64,000 bases of DNA from CAZUXY01 sp964624235 (GCA_964624235.1 CAZUXY010000004.1:39041-103040), one strand, 5' to 3'; shown: positions 45,934 to 54,708, numbered from the stretch's first letter. Notes: generated from the letters alone by a model not told the origin. A program made the numbers and translations.

Positions 45934-47259
45934 TCACACGGGCGGGACCGCCGCCGCAGGCTCCGTACGCTTTCGCGGACCCCGCCTGCGGGGACGCCTG
46001 CGCCGCTGTTTGCCTGTTTTTTCAGGCGGCTGATCTTTCCGCTGTATGGTTGTTTCCGGTGATGTTGATGGTTCCAGGGACCTTTTGATCCAGTAATTGA
46101 GGTTTTCTTCCTGGTTCCCGGTTGCATCGACGATGACGGCGTAGAACAACAGCGCGTTGGGGAAATGGACGTTCTGAATGAATTTCTGTTCAAAACGCAG
46201 CCGGTTTCTTCCCGCTTTTGCCCGGATGAATGACCTCTGACGGGCGGCAATATTGCAGATGCTGTCCCACTCACGCCGGGGAATCTTAAGCCGTACCGCG
46301 AGATCGTGAAAAGACTCCTGGAGGAAGGTGAAAGTCTCCTGATATCCGCGGTTCACATCGCGCCCGCTTGTTTCTTTCTCAAACAGGTCATACAGCAACG
46401 CGGTAATCATCACCGTATTGGATATCTCTTCGCCTTTCTTCCGGCGGCGGTCGATCACCTCAAGACGACTGCGTATGGATTCTTGTTCGATAATCGGGAC
46501 CAGTTCCGGTATCCAGTGCTTCAGTATACCCATTCTTTTCAGGTTCATGAGCGTCTCATACGATGCTCCGGACCGGAGGATCTTATACAACTCTTCCAGC
46601 AGCCTTGCCGGACTCGACTGCGTTATGAGGGGCGAACATTTTACCGCGGCCCTGAAGTCCTTTTTCGACGGTTTAAAATCCAGCTGCGCGCAGAAACGGG
46701 CCGCCCTGATGATTCTCACGGGATCATCGGTGAATCGTTCCACCGGGTTCCCTATCGAGCGCAGAATGCGTTTCCTGATATCCTCCAGGCCGCCGCTGTA
46801 ATCCACCACCGTGGAATCCGCCGCGTTGTAATAGAGGGCGTTAACGGTGAAATCCCTGCGAAGCGCGTCCTCTTCGATGGATCCGAACACGTTGTTGGCC
46901 GCGTATTTCCCCTCCCCGACCATTTCAGGATCGGCCACGGCCCTGAAGGTCGCCACTTCGACAAAACGATCATGGCTGATATAGACATGCGCAAGACGGA
47001 ACCTGCGGCCTATGAGAAAGCACTTTTTGAATATCCGCTTGATCTGACGCGGACGGGCATCGGTGGCGATATCAAAATCTTTGGGTTTTCTTTCCAGCAG
47101 AATGTCCCTTACGCAACCGCCCACCAGATATGCCTGGAACTTGTTCCTCATAAGGTGTTTCATTATGTCTGAAACTTCTCTGTCGATACTGTGCCGCGTT
47201 ATCGTATGCCGTTCGGGGGGAATGACGATGGGATACTGTTTCTTGAAAAAAAAGACCAT
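45934..47259 (-). CDS. pcnB: poly(A) polymerase / CCA-adding-type nucleotidyltransferase
   Basis: 441 residues. Class II nucleotidyltransferase motif YLVGGCVRDILLERKPKDFD with catalytic D-F-D, then IATDARPRQIKRIFKKCF, AHVYISHDRFVEVATFRA, DALRRDFTVNALYYN and the ERFTDDPVRIIRAARFCAQL motif. The C-terminal ~50 residues are basic (R-R-R-R-P-R-R-R-G), as in PcnB, which polyadenylates RNA; CCA-adding enzymes usually lack this tail. Both tRNA genes here lack encoded CCA, so a CCA enzyme must exist, but this gene looks more like PcnB. ATG start. Confidence 0.88.
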   Translation of the reverse strand: MVFFFKKQYPIVIPPERHTITRHSIDREVSDIMKHLMRNKFQAYLVGGCVRDILLERKPKDFDIATDARPRQIKRIFKKCFLIGRRFRLAHVYISHDRFVEVATFRAVADPEMVGEGKYAANNVFGSIEEDALRRDFTVNALYYNAADSTVVDYSGGLEDIRKRILRSIGNPVERFTDDPVRIIRAARFCAQLDFKPSKKDFRAAVKCSPLITQSSPARLLEELYKILRSGASYETLMNLKRMGILKHWIPELVPIIEQESIRSRLEVIDRRRKKGEEISNTVMITALLYDLFEKETSGRDVNRGYQETFTFLQESFHDLAVRLKIPRREWDSICNIAARQRSFIRAKAGRNRLRFEQKFIQNVHFPNALLFYAVIVDATGNQEENLNYWIKRSLEPSTSPETTIQRKDQPPEKTGKQRRRRPRRRGPRKRTEPAAAVPPV

Positions 47260-47609
47260 GGCGTTCTTTCAACTCTTTTATGTATTTAATTGGAACATTG
47301 TGGCAGGATATTACTGATTTGTCAATTCATCGACGGTATGGCGGGAAAAAATACGCCGGGAATTTCCCGACCGCCCGGCTGGGCGCCTGACACCCCGCAC
47401 CGCAACCGGACAGTGACAGGTAAAAAAAAGCAAAAAAAACCGGGAATCCCATGGAAAAAAAAAGAGGTATCGCAAAAATCCTGTCCACTGTATTTTTGCG
47501 ATACCCCTGCCGTCGACAACCGGCGTCGGAACAAAAGAAGGTTTAAAAAACACAAGGGTGCCGGTAAAAAAACGATACGGCGCCCGCAAGAATGCCGGCG
47601 CCGCCGCTG
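47260..47609. other. 350-base intergenic region between pcnB and the NifX/MinD cluster
   Basis: No gene supported. Contains A-rich tracts and, on the minus strand, the terminator of the NifX/MinD cluster at 47566-47603. Confidence 0.45.
47566..47603 (-). terminator. terminator of the NifX/MinD/Mrp cluster
   Basis: On the minus strand CGGCGCC (47603-47597) pairs with GGCGCCG (47584-47578), 12-base loop, then TATCGTTTTTTT. It lies just after the last NifX-like gene. Confidence 0.7.
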
Positions 47610-47948
47610 TCAGTGATCACAGACATTGCTGCCCGTCAACAGCTTCCCACCAAGGAAATCCTCAATGATTTTAACAGGTTCTTCCGCAGGAGCGCCGACA
47701 ACCACCCGCACATTGAATTCATTGAAAAAACCCTGTGCGCGGCTTCCCATGCCGCCCGCGATCACGCAGTTGACCCCTTTTTCCGAAAGCCACCGGGGTA
47801 GCAGTCCCGGCTGATGGGGTGGCGCCTCCAGATCGTAATTCCCGGTAACGGTCTTGCTTTGTTCGTCTACATCGAATACCGCGAATTTCTCACAGTGTCC
47901 GAAATGCAGACACAATCTACCCTGAGCGACAGGCATTGCAATCTTCAT
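47610..47948 (-). CDS. NifX/NifB-family (dinitrogenase Fe-Mo cofactor fold) protein
   Basis: 112 residues. MKIAMPVAQGRLCLHFGHCE matches the start of the DUF/Pfam NifX-NifB family, with the C-x-H-F-G-H-C loop for metal binding, followed by FAVFDVDE and a Gly-rich VIAGGMGSRAQGFF. Family members bind Mo or Fe-S/Mo-Cu cofactors; orange protein (ORP) of sulfate reducers is one. It is the last gene of the cluster and ATG has AAAGGAG upstream. Real nitrogenase genes are absent, so a role in nitrogen fixation is not supported. Confidence 0.85.
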   Translation of the reverse strand: MKIAMPVAQGRLCLHFGHCEKFAVFDVDEQSKTVTGNYDLEAPPHQPGLLPRWLSEKGVNCVIAGGMGSRAQGFFNEFNVRVVVGAPAEEPVKIIEDFLGGKLLTGSNVCDH

Positions 47949-47952
47949 ACTC

Positions 47953-48825
47953 TTATTCTCCTTTCGTTAACAAATCCACAATTCGGGCGAAGCTGTTCTG
48001 CGCGTCAGTGGTGTTATGAACAGCCCTGTTGGACCAGGGGGTGCCCGCGTCCCCGCTTTCCACTATGCCAGTTTCCATGGGGATACTTCCGAGAAAGGGA
48101 ACCCCCATCTGTTCCGCCATTTTTCTTCCCCCTTCCGTTTTGAAAATATCGGTTTTCCTGCCGCAGTGGGGGCATATAAAACCGCTCATGTTCTCTATGA
48201 CGCCTAGAATCGGCATATTGAGTTTACGGCAGAAGGTGATGGATTTCCTCACATCGGCCAGCGCCACGTCCTGGGGAGTGGTGACCACGACGGCGCCGGT
48301 GGGATTTTCAATCAGCTGGCATACCGAAAGGGGCTCATCACCCGTGCCCGGCGGCGAGTCGATGATAAGATAGTCCAGGTCTCCCCATAACACATCTTTC
48401 AGAAACTGCTTGATCGCGCTGTACTTGAGGGGGCCGCGCCATATGACCGCGTCATCCGATTCAGGCAACAGGAAACCCATGGAGATTACCTTGAGATTTT
48501 CGCCGTATTCCAGGGGTACTATCTTCCCGTCCTCGGTACCCTGGGGTCGCGCGCTCTGCATTCCCAGCAGTACGGGAACGCTGGGCCCATGGATATCCAC
48601 ATCCAGCAGGCCCGTTTTAAATTTCAGTTGTGACAGTGAAAAAGCCAGGTTGACCGCCACCGTGCTTTTCCCCACGCCGCCCTTGCCGGAAAGCACAATG
48701 ATCTTCTTTTTAATGCGGGCAAGGTTTTCGCGCAGTTCCGCGTTTTCATCGTTCTCTTTGACTGCGCCTTCCGCCATACCATGATCAGCGGGGTTGTTAC
48801 CGCCCGGGATATTCTTTTCATTCAT
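47953..48825 (-). CDS. mrp: Mrp/NBP35-family iron-sulfur cluster carrier ATPase
   Basis: 290 residues. Deviant Walker A IIVLSGKGGVGKSTVAVNLA, LLDVDIHGPSVPVLLGM, YLIIDSPPGTGDEPLSVCQ and the metal-binding C-x-x-C in FICPHCGRKTD. ApbC/Nbp35 proteins bind and deliver [4Fe-4S] clusters. It lies 4 bases from the NifX-like gene downstream, and 57 bases from the MinD-like gene upstream. In Desulfovibrio an Mrp homologue belongs to the orp cluster. Confidence 0.93.
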   Translation of the reverse strand: MNEKNIPGGNNPADHGMAEGAVKENDENAELRENLARIKKKIIVLSGKGGVGKSTVAVNLAFSLSQLKFKTGLLDVDIHGPSVPVLLGMQSARPQGTEDGKIVPLEYGENLKVISMGFLLPESDDAVIWRGPLKYSAIKQFLKDVLWGDLDYLIIDSPPGTGDEPLSVCQLIENPTGAVVVTTPQDVALADVRKSITFCRKLNMPILGVIENMSGFICPHCGRKTDIFKTEGGRKMAEQMGVPFLGSIPMETGIVESGDAGTPWSNRAVHNTTDAQNSFARIVDLLTKGE

Positions 48826-48882
48826 GCCTGAGATCCATTCCTTATAATTTAATTTATTGTTTCCGTCGTGCGCCGCCAGGGG

Positions 48883-49758
48883 TCATGCCGAGAGTTCTTC
48901 CAGCATTGAGTGCACCCTCTCCCACAGGGAGGTGATCTCTCTGGCGGCTATACCGTCTGAATGTTCCACCAGTGTAATACCTTTGATCTGGGCGCGGGTG
49001 ACCTCGTCGTCATAGGGTATTTTCGCCATCATCGGGATGCCGTTCTCGTTGCAGAAAAGTTCGATCTCGGCGGTCTTTTCCTGATTGATGTCCGCCTTGT
49101 TCACGCATACTGCCGTTTTAACCCTGAAATGCCGCGCCAGGGCGCAGACACGTTTCAGGTCATGAATCCCCGCCACCGTGGGCTCGGTCACCACCAGAAC
49201 CATGGTGGAACCCGATATAGTGGCGATCACCGGACATCCGGTCCCAGGCGACCCGTCCACCAGTATCAGGTCATGGCCCTTTTCAGCCGCTATCTCTTTA
49301 GCCTTTTTTTTAATTATCGAGACCAGCTTTCCCGAGTTCCCCTCGGCGATGCCCAGCTTCGCGTGTACCAGCTTCCCCGCAGGGGTATCAGAGATAAACC
49401 ACTTCCCTGAAACATGCTCTCGCATTTCAATGGCGCCATGGGGACAATAACGTACGCAGACTCCGCATCCTTCGCAGGAAAGTTCGTTCACCACATAAAA
49501 ATCATTGAAGGCGTCGAATCGGCAGTACAGCACACATTGTCCGCACTGCATGCAGAGTTCCGGATCCACCCACGCCTTTTTCCCCGCGATAAATTCTTCT
49601 TCGTACACCTTGACCGGCCGCAAAAGCAGATGCAGGTCCGCGGCGTCCACATCGCAGTCGGCGATTACCTTGTTATCGGCAAGCGAGGAGAAGCATGCGG
49701 TCACACTGGTCTTACCTGTCCCGCCTTTGCCGCTTATTACCACCAGTTCCTTAATCAA
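48883..49758 (-). CDS. MinD-superfamily ATPase with inserted ferredoxin domain (second)
   Basis: 291 residues. Walker A ELVVISGKGGTGKTSVTACF is followed by VIADCDVDAADLHLLLRP. Two 4Fe-4S motifs are inserted at about 65-115: MQCGQCVLYCRFDAF and CEGCGVCVRYCPHGAI. Then ILVDGSPGTGCPVIATISG. Start: a GTG at 49770 is possible, but TTG at 49758 overlaps the stop of the upstream gene as TTGA and gives the typical M-I-K-E-L start, so I choose it. It is the partner of the next gene; such pairs are found in the ORP complex. Confidence 0.92.
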   Translation of the reverse strand: MIKELVVISGKGGTGKTSVTACFSSLADNKVIADCDVDAADLHLLLRPVKVYEEEFIAGKKAWVDPELCMQCGQCVLYCRFDAFNDFYVVNELSCEGCGVCVRYCPHGAIEMREHVSGKWFISDTPAGKLVHAKLGIAEGNSGKLVSIIKKKAKEIAAEKGHDLILVDGSPGTGCPVIATISGSTMVLVVTEPTVAGIHDLKRVCALARHFRVKTAVCVNKADINQEKTAEIELFCNENGIPMMAKIPYDDEVTRAQIKGITLVEHSDGIAAREITSLWERVHSMLEELSA

Positions 49759-50615
49759 AGCTTTATACACCTCTTGTTGTGCTTTTTGATATGCTCGGCG
49801 ATACTGTTCAACTCTTCACGATGGTATTTAACGATCAGGGAAACACAATCGCCGGCGGAATAACTTTCAGCGATCTTGCGGTCATTGGGTATGCGGGCAA
49901 GTACCGGTATGTCGCCGGTACGGCAATATTCCAGTACGTCGCCGGTACCGATATCACAACGGTTTATCACCACCCCGAACGGAACCCCCATCGCCCGTGC
50001 CATGTCAACTGCAATCATCAGGTCGTTAAGGCCGAAAGGAGTGGGTTCGGTCACCAGGATCAGGAAATCGCTGTCTCTCACCGATTCTATCACCGGACAG
50101 GATGTCCCCGGCGGTGAATCGAAAATGCGAACCTCTGCCCCGTAATGGTACTTTTTGACAGCCTTTATCAGGGGAGGCGCAATGGGTTCTCCTATATTCA
50201 GGCGCCCCCCGGCATACAGTATTTTTCCGTCGGCACCGCTTTCGACAATGCCTATTATTTTATTCACTTCCTTTATAGCGCCTTCGGGACAGGCCGGCAT
50301 ACAACCCCCGCACGAATGGCACATCTCCGGAAAAACCAGTGGCGAATCCTTGACCAGAACGATCGCGTTGAATTCGCATACCCGTTCGCATTCGCCGCAC
50401 GCGTTGCAGAGATCCTCATCCACCTCTGGGATGAGCACTGAAACATCATCGTTCCTGTCGGTTTTAATCCCGAGAAAGAGGTTGGCATTCGGCTCTTCCA
50501 CGTCACAATCCAGAACGGCGACCCGGTCCGCGTTTTCAGCGAAATACGTCGCGAGGGACAGGGCGATGGTGGTCTTTCCCGTCCCCCCCTTCCCGCTGGC
50601 CACCGCAATGTTCAT
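49755..50615 (-). CDS. MinD-superfamily ATPase with inserted ferredoxin domain (first)
   Basis: 286 residues. MNIAVASGKGGTGKTTIALS, VLDCDVEEPNANLFLG, two 4Fe-4S motifs (CNACGECERVCEFNAI, CHSCGGCMPACPEGAI), FDSPPGTSCPVIESV and LVTEPTPFGLNDLMIA. Probably forms a complex with the following paralogue and ORP-like proteins. An ATG at 50654 is in frame, but the one at 50615 has GGAG eight bases upstream and starts at the conserved sequence. Lies ~100 bases downstream of the 156-residue unknown gene. Confidence 0.93.
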   Translation of the reverse strand: MNIAVASGKGGTGKTTIALSLATYFAENADRVAVLDCDVEEPNANLFLGIKTDRNDDVSVLIPEVDEDLCNACGECERVCEFNAIVLVKDSPLVFPEMCHSCGGCMPACPEGAIKEVNKIIGIVESGADGKILYAGGRLNIGEPIAPPLIKAVKKYHYGAEVRIFDSPPGTSCPVIESVRDSDFLILVTEPTPFGLNDLMIAVDMARAMGVPFGVVINRCDIGTGDVLEYCRTGDIPVLARIPNDRKIAESYSAGDCVSLIVKYHREELNSIAEHIKKHNKRCIKL

Positions 50616-50721
50616 CGGTTTGTCTCCATTATCCATCGGTGTACTTATCGACATGTTCAGTTTTTCCTGTTCCTATACATGACCCTTGACATCACACAGT
50701 CCCGTGCCCTGCCGGTTTCTT

Positions 50722-51192
50722 TCAGCCGTAAACCCGCAGTTTCTTTAACACTTTTTTACGCTCATGAAAAAGTCGTCGTAACTCTTCCAGGTGTGTGCTC
50801 AGCGCGGCATAGCGGCTCACAACATCCATGGAAGATTCGGCGCAGACAAAAGATCGTAACAACATCTTGCATTTCCCCAGCACCGATATGAGCTTTTTAT
50901 CGATATCTCCTATCGCCTTCCTGTCACCGTTGTCCAGCGTTCCGATCTTGAAACCGGCATCGGCGCCTCCCAGGGAAGTTACATTCACGATTTTATTGAT
51001 TTTTCCTCTAAGGGTTACCGCTTCGGAGAACAGCTTTTCCCTTCCCCGTTTTCTCGCTTTGTCCATACAGGCATCCATCTTACCAAGCATGTCGCTTCCG
51101 CACTTTTTAACTTTCTCCCTGATCAGACTTTCGTTCTCGCAGGGGGAAAAGCCACGGTTTTTTACCTTTTGTTTTCTTGTTTTTTCGGTCAT
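50722..51192 (-). CDS. unknown helical protein in the NifX/MinD cluster
   Basis: 156 residues, basic and helical, with many Lys/Arg and Cys at MTEKTRKQKVKNRGFSPCEN and KCGSDML, KMDACMDK, GKCKMLLRSFVC. No domain recognised. It starts at the ATG at 51192, preceded by GGAGG; an upstream ATG at 51222 is in frame but less likely. It lies between NifX-like and MinD-like genes, so it is probably part of the same functional group. Several Cys residues could bind metal; this is inference. Confidence 0.65.
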   Translation of the reverse strand: MTEKTRKQKVKNRGFSPCENESLIREKVKKCGSDMLGKMDACMDKARKRGREKLFSEAVTLRGKINKIVNVTSLGGADAGFKIGTLDNGDRKAIGDIDKKLISVLGKCKMLLRSFVCAESSMDVVSRYAALSTHLEELRRLFHERKKVLKKLRVYG

Positions 51193-51273
51193 TACGGTCA
51201 CCCTCCAGTGACGTCGCGGCATCGGGGGATTCTTTTAAAAACCGCACGCGTCAATATGACTGGCACGTGCTTC

Positions 51274-51633
51274 TTACCAGTGTCCCTCTACATTCGCATT
51301 TGATACTTTCGACAAACGCCCCTTCTTGTAATCTTCGATGGCCTGTTCCACCGTCCCTCCTTCCACCAGATACATTTCCACATTGCCCGATGCAAGGGTG
51401 GAAAACGCCTTGGGACCTATGTTTCCCGTTATGAGCGCGCCCGCTCCCGCGTTTATAACGGTTTTCGCCGCCTGTATCCCCGCACCCTGCGCCGCCTGCA
51501 GGTTCTGGGCGTTATCCACATATGCGGCTTTGCCGCTTTCGATATCGTATATGATAAAACCCGCGGCGCGCCCGAAACGCGGATCGACGTTTGAACGCAG
51601 ATCATTTTTCTCGGTAGTGATCGCTATCTTCAT
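51274..51633 (-). CDS. NifX/NifB-family cofactor-binding protein
   Basis: 119 residues. MKIAITTEKNDLRSNVDPRF, GRAAGFIIYDIESG, NLQAAQGAGIQAAKTVINAG and GALITGNIGPKAF, with the conserved tail SNANVEGHW. This is the single-domain ORP-like type of the family. The ATG at 51633 has AAGGAG upstream; the first 10 codons of the longer frame are discarded. The previous gene's last 32 bases overlap it. Confidence 0.88.
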   Translation of the reverse strand: MKIAITTEKNDLRSNVDPRFGRAAGFIIYDIESGKAAYVDNAQNLQAAQGAGIQAAKTVINAGAGALITGNIGPKAFSTLASGNVEMYLVEGGTVEQAIEDYKKGRLSKVSNANVEGHW

Positions 51634-52045
51634 TTTCCATTCTCCTTTTCCCAGGGTCATTGATTATACCGGTAAATTTGCCGCTCCTCCCCTTGCGTCG
51701 CCTGCCCGGTCCTTTCGCACACCCGCAGCATGGCGGAAGCATGTCGTGCAGATACAACTCCACGATTTCATCAACCGGCCCGTTGACCCAGGAGATGAGA
51801 CGAATCCCCTTTTCGAGAATTACGCGCGCCATGTACTCACTCACCGCGCCGCTGATGATCGTGGTGATTCCCAGTTCCCTGAGTTTCGCCAGACGTTCCG
51901 TTTCGCTTGCCGCCCGCAGTTTGATCACAAGTTTCTGTTTTACCGAACCCCCGTCGACTTCGAATATCACGAACCTGTCGGACACATCCATCAACGGGGA
52001 GATACGGTCCTGATATACAGGCATGGCAATCATCTCATTCTTCAT
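51602..52045 (-). CDS. NifX/NifB-family protein with Cys-rich tail
   Basis: 147 residues from ATG at 52045. IAMPVYQDRISPLMDVSDRF, TIISGAVSEYMARVILEKGI match the NifX-like fold. Near the C-terminus, MLPPCCGCAKGPGRRRKGRS adds C-C-x-C and a basic run not seen in the two other copies. The start is uncertain (TTG at 52075, ATG 52045 or the downstream Met at MIAMPVYQ) because no Shine-Dalgarno is clear. First gene of the cluster; a sigma-54-like promoter lies ~220 bases upstream. Confidence 0.78.
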   Translation of the reverse strand: MKNEMIAMPVYQDRISPLMDVSDRFVIFEVDGGSVKQKLVIKLRAASETERLAKLRELGITTIISGAVSEYMARVILEKGIRLISWVNGPVDEIVELYLHDMLPPCCGCAKGPGRRRKGRSGKFTGIINDPGKRRMENEDSDHYREK

Positions 52046-52075
52046 GATTATAATAAAAAGCATAAAGTATTCCAA

Positions 52076-52333
52076 AAGTCGGAAAAAAACGGAAACTCAG
52101 GCAGGTAAACCATCTGAAGATTAAAATTATTAAAACAACCGTCTTTTTAGATAGATTCTATGCCCCTTTCTCAATTAGTTCCCGGAGTTACCGTCACAGG
52201 GACTGTCATGGGCGCACTGCCTCCATGTCGAAAAACAAAAAGTCGGTTCAGTATCGACTTGTGTATTGCAAATTACGTCACAAAGATAATGAAAACAATT
52301 GAATTGTGCAATAGGAGCCGAACGTCACTCCCG
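52076..52333. other. intergenic region upstream of the NifX/MinD cluster
   Basis: About 258 bases with no supported gene. It separates the response-regulator gene from the cluster and holds the sigma-54-like site at 52267-52282. Confidence 0.5.
52267..52282 (-). promoter_or_regulatory. sigma-54-type promoter candidate for the NifX/MinD cluster
   Basis: On the minus strand TGTGACG-N4-TTGCA: perfect -12 TTGCA, correct spacing; the -24 half matches TGGCACG at five of seven positions (GG is GT). It points at the first NifX-like gene, with ~220 bases of leader. Confidence 0.45.
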
Positions 52334-52843
52334 TTATTTCATCTTGGATTTAATGATGTCGGTTATTTCCTTCAGCATCTCAACATCGGCATTCTCGATC
52401 AATGAAGTGACTTCTTTCTTTATCCTTTCCTTTTCAACTCCCTCGTCGCCCTGTTCCTCGCCCAGTGCCGTATATACGGCCCGCACATAGCCGGCCGCTG
52501 TTACCGGTTTTTCGAGATACACCCCGGGTCCCGAAATGGTCATCTCATGGAAATCCGCCTTCCCCAGTTCGTCACGGGCGTGTCCAGTGACTACGATGAT
52601 GGGGATATCGGCCCATTCCCGGTGTTTTTTCATTTCACGATAAAATTTGACTCCAGACCCTTTAGGCATAACCACGTCCAGGGAAATAACATCGGGAACC
52701 GTCTCTTTCATTTTCTCCAATGCCTCCATGCCGTCATGTGCGATAACGGTATTGAAGCCGGCGTCCTCAAGAGCCATGGATAGAAAGTCCACCACGTCTT
52801 CTTCATCATCAACGATTAAAACGGTTTTTGCGTTCTTATCCAT
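52334..52843 (-). CDS. response regulator (CheY-like receiver with helical extension)
   Basis: 169 residues. Receiver domain with VLIVDDEEDVVDFL, the phosphoacceptor Asp56 in SLDVVMPKGSG, and a T-switch IIVVTGHAR and KPVT. The last ~45 residues are a charged helix (KERIKKEVTSLIENADVEML) without a DNA-binding or enzymatic domain. Likely a phosphorelay or output-partner regulator for the adjacent kinase, 19 bases upstream of it. Confidence 0.9.
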   Translation of the reverse strand: MDKNAKTVLIVDDEEDVVDFLSMALEDAGFNTVIAHDGMEALEKMKETVPDVISLDVVMPKGSGVKFYREMKKHREWADIPIIVVTGHARDELGKADFHEMTISGPGVYLEKPVTAAGYVRAVYTALGEEQGDEGVEKERIKKEVTSLIENADVEMLKEITDIIKSKMK

Positions 52844-52862
52844 TTCTGCTGGTCCTCCAGAA

Positions 52863-54293
52863 TCAAGAATTATTCACTATTGCGTTAAGCCTTTCCCTGG
52901 GTATCACCACACGGAAAGTGGAGCCTTTACCCTGTTCCGACTGAACATATATTTTACCGCCGTGTTCATGTACAATTTTACTGGTGGTTAAAAGACCAAG
53001 GCCCGTACCTTTCCCGCCCTTGGTGGTGAAGAACGTGGTAAAAACCTTCTGCTTGACATCATAATCCATCCCCACACCGTTGTCTTTGACCTCGAAGACG
53101 ATAGCGCCGTTGTCTTCCCTGGCCGCGATGATTACGCACGGCGTATCGGCCGTGCTCATCTGGCAGGCATCAATGGCGTTCGATACCAGGTTCGTGAGGC
53201 AGGTATGAATGCCTTCCGGATCCAGCGGGGCTTTTTCCATTGGGTGTACCTCACCCCTCTTCAGTTCAACCCCTATGCTCCGTGCGGTTTCGGTATAAAG
53301 CTCCAGTATTTCGTTTACCAGATCACTGGGATCCACCATTTTCAGTTCGGGCTTGCGTCCTTTGGCGAAACTGAGAAAGTCCTTCACCAGGGAGGACACC
53401 TTCTCGATGTTCCTCTGCAGCATGGTCCATCCCTTCTGAATACGGTCCCGCCGGTCCTTTTCTATGCCGGAACTCATGATGTACATGCCGCCCTCAATCC
53501 CCATAAGTATGTTCTTCACGGTATGGGCAAGACCCGCAACGGTCTGCCCCACCGCCGCCAGGCGCTCCGCTTCCAGTTTCTCGGTTTCCAGTGTTTTTAA
53601 CTTTGTAACATCGGTCATGATCTCCACCACGTACTGGCAGTTATCGTAACCTTTGATGAGGGGAGAGGTCGTCACGATATAGTGGGTTTCCGTTCCGTCC
53701 TGGGAGATGCCGACATGGGTTGCGGTGTGCTCCTGCCCGTCCGCGAAACTCAGCGCCGCCGGGCAGTCTTCACAGGGTACATCGCGCTTTTTATAGGCCT
53801 GATAGCACTTTTTTTCAACACACTCGCCGAATGTATCACTCAGGTTGTCGTTGGCCTTGACGATAGTGAAGTCCCGTTTTATGACTGAAATATAACTGGG
53901 GACCCGTTCGAAGAATATGGCGCATTCCATCTGCTGGGTGCGGATGTCGGTGATGTCTTCGGACATGGTAATCATGTGAGTGACGTTTCCCTTGAGGTCC
54001 AGCACCGGGATGGTGTGTACCATGAGATAGTCCCGGTGAGAAATGGTTTCCTCGAATTTCCGGGGGATACCGTCGCTGAAGCACTTTTCAACCTCGCAAT
54101 CGGCACAGGGAGCGGACTGTTTTTTTATGACTTCATGGCACTTCCGGTTTGCCCACTCGCCGAACTTCTTGGTAAAGAGCGCATTGGCATAAATGATGTT
54201 CTTCTCGTCGTCGAATACGGCAACATACTGTTGAATCTCCTGGAGGATTTTTGAACGCAGCCATCCTTCCAGTTCACTTTTAAATACCGTCAT
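52863..54293 (-). CDS. PAS-domain sensor histidine kinase with Cys-rich sensor
   Basis: 476 residues, no membrane segments, so a cytoplasmic sensor. Two PAS-type domains (~20-115 and ~125-230), each with a Cys cluster: C-H-E-V-I-K-K-Q-S-A-P-C-A-D-C and C-Y-Q-A-Y-K-K-R-D-V-P-C-E-D-C. The phosphoacceptor is His257 in AGLAHTVKNILMG, followed by N, G1 and G2 boxes (TNLVSNAIDAC, VKDNGVGMDYD, TTKGGKGTGLGLLTT). HATPase is intact. It probably senses redox state or Fe-S/haem. Flanked by two response-regulator genes, co-directional with the cytochrome genes. Confidence 0.92.
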   Translation of the reverse strand: MTVFKSELEGWLRSKILQEIQQYVAVFDDEKNIIYANALFTKKFGEWANRKCHEVIKKQSAPCADCEVEKCFSDGIPRKFEETISHRDYLMVHTIPVLDLKGNVTHMITMSEDITDIRTQQMECAIFFERVPSYISVIKRDFTIVKANDNLSDTFGECVEKKCYQAYKKRDVPCEDCPAALSFADGQEHTATHVGISQDGTETHYIVTTSPLIKGYDNCQYVVEIMTDVTKLKTLETEKLEAERLAAVGQTVAGLAHTVKNILMGIEGGMYIMSSGIEKDRRDRIQKGWTMLQRNIEKVSSLVKDFLSFAKGRKPELKMVDPSDLVNEILELYTETARSIGVELKRGEVHPMEKAPLDPEGIHTCLTNLVSNAIDACQMSTADTPCVIIAAREDNGAIVFEVKDNGVGMDYDVKQKVFTTFFTTKGGKGTGLGLLTTSKIVHEHGGKIYVQSEQGKGSTFRVVIPRERLNAIVNNS

Positions 54294-54324
54294 AGATCTC
54301 TATCCGGACTTGATTTACCCATGA

Positions 54325-54708
54325 TCACGACAGCGTTTTTTTGACGGCATCAAGAAATTCCTGCTGTTTGATGGGCTTTTCGAAATAAGCCGCCGGCGGA
54401 TTGACCTGTCGCCGGTGTTCTATAAAGTCCTTGAACCGGGGATCAACACCGCTCACGATGATCACGGGGACAGATGCGGTGGACTTGTCGTCGTGCAGCT
54501 GCCGCAGCATGCTTACCCCGGTCTCCTCGGGCATGGTGATGTCCAGACAGATCAGATCCGGTTTTTCGATCCTGACCTTTTCCATGCCCTCCCTGCCGTC
54601 CATGGCGGTAACGGTGGCGTAGCCGTTATCCTCAAGCAGGGAGGAAAGATATTCCAGCACATCCGCTTCATCATCGACAATAAGCACCTTTTTCCTGTCC
54701 GCAGTCAT
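54325..54708 (-). CDS. stand-alone response regulator receiver
   Basis: 127 residues. A single receiver with VLIVDDEADVLEYLS, Asp56 in CLDITMPEETG, VPVIIVSGVDP and a C-terminal EKPIKQQEFLDAV. No output domain. It lies 31 bases upstream of the kinase gene and is a likely phosphorelay partner, or may act on the sigma-54 activator 4 kb away. Confidence 0.9.
   Translation of the reverse strand: MTADRKKVLIVDDEADVLEYLSSLLEDNGYATVTAMDGREGMEKVRIEKPDLICLDITMPEETGVSMLRQLHDDKSTASVPVIIVSGVDPRFKDFIEHRRQVNPPAAYFEKPIKQQEFLDAVKKTLS

Noticed and set aside
47610..52045. Annotation of the NifX-like genes as nitrogenase accessory genes
   Set aside because: No nif structural or nifB/E/N genes are nearby; gene partners (MinD, Mrp) fit the orange-protein cluster instead.
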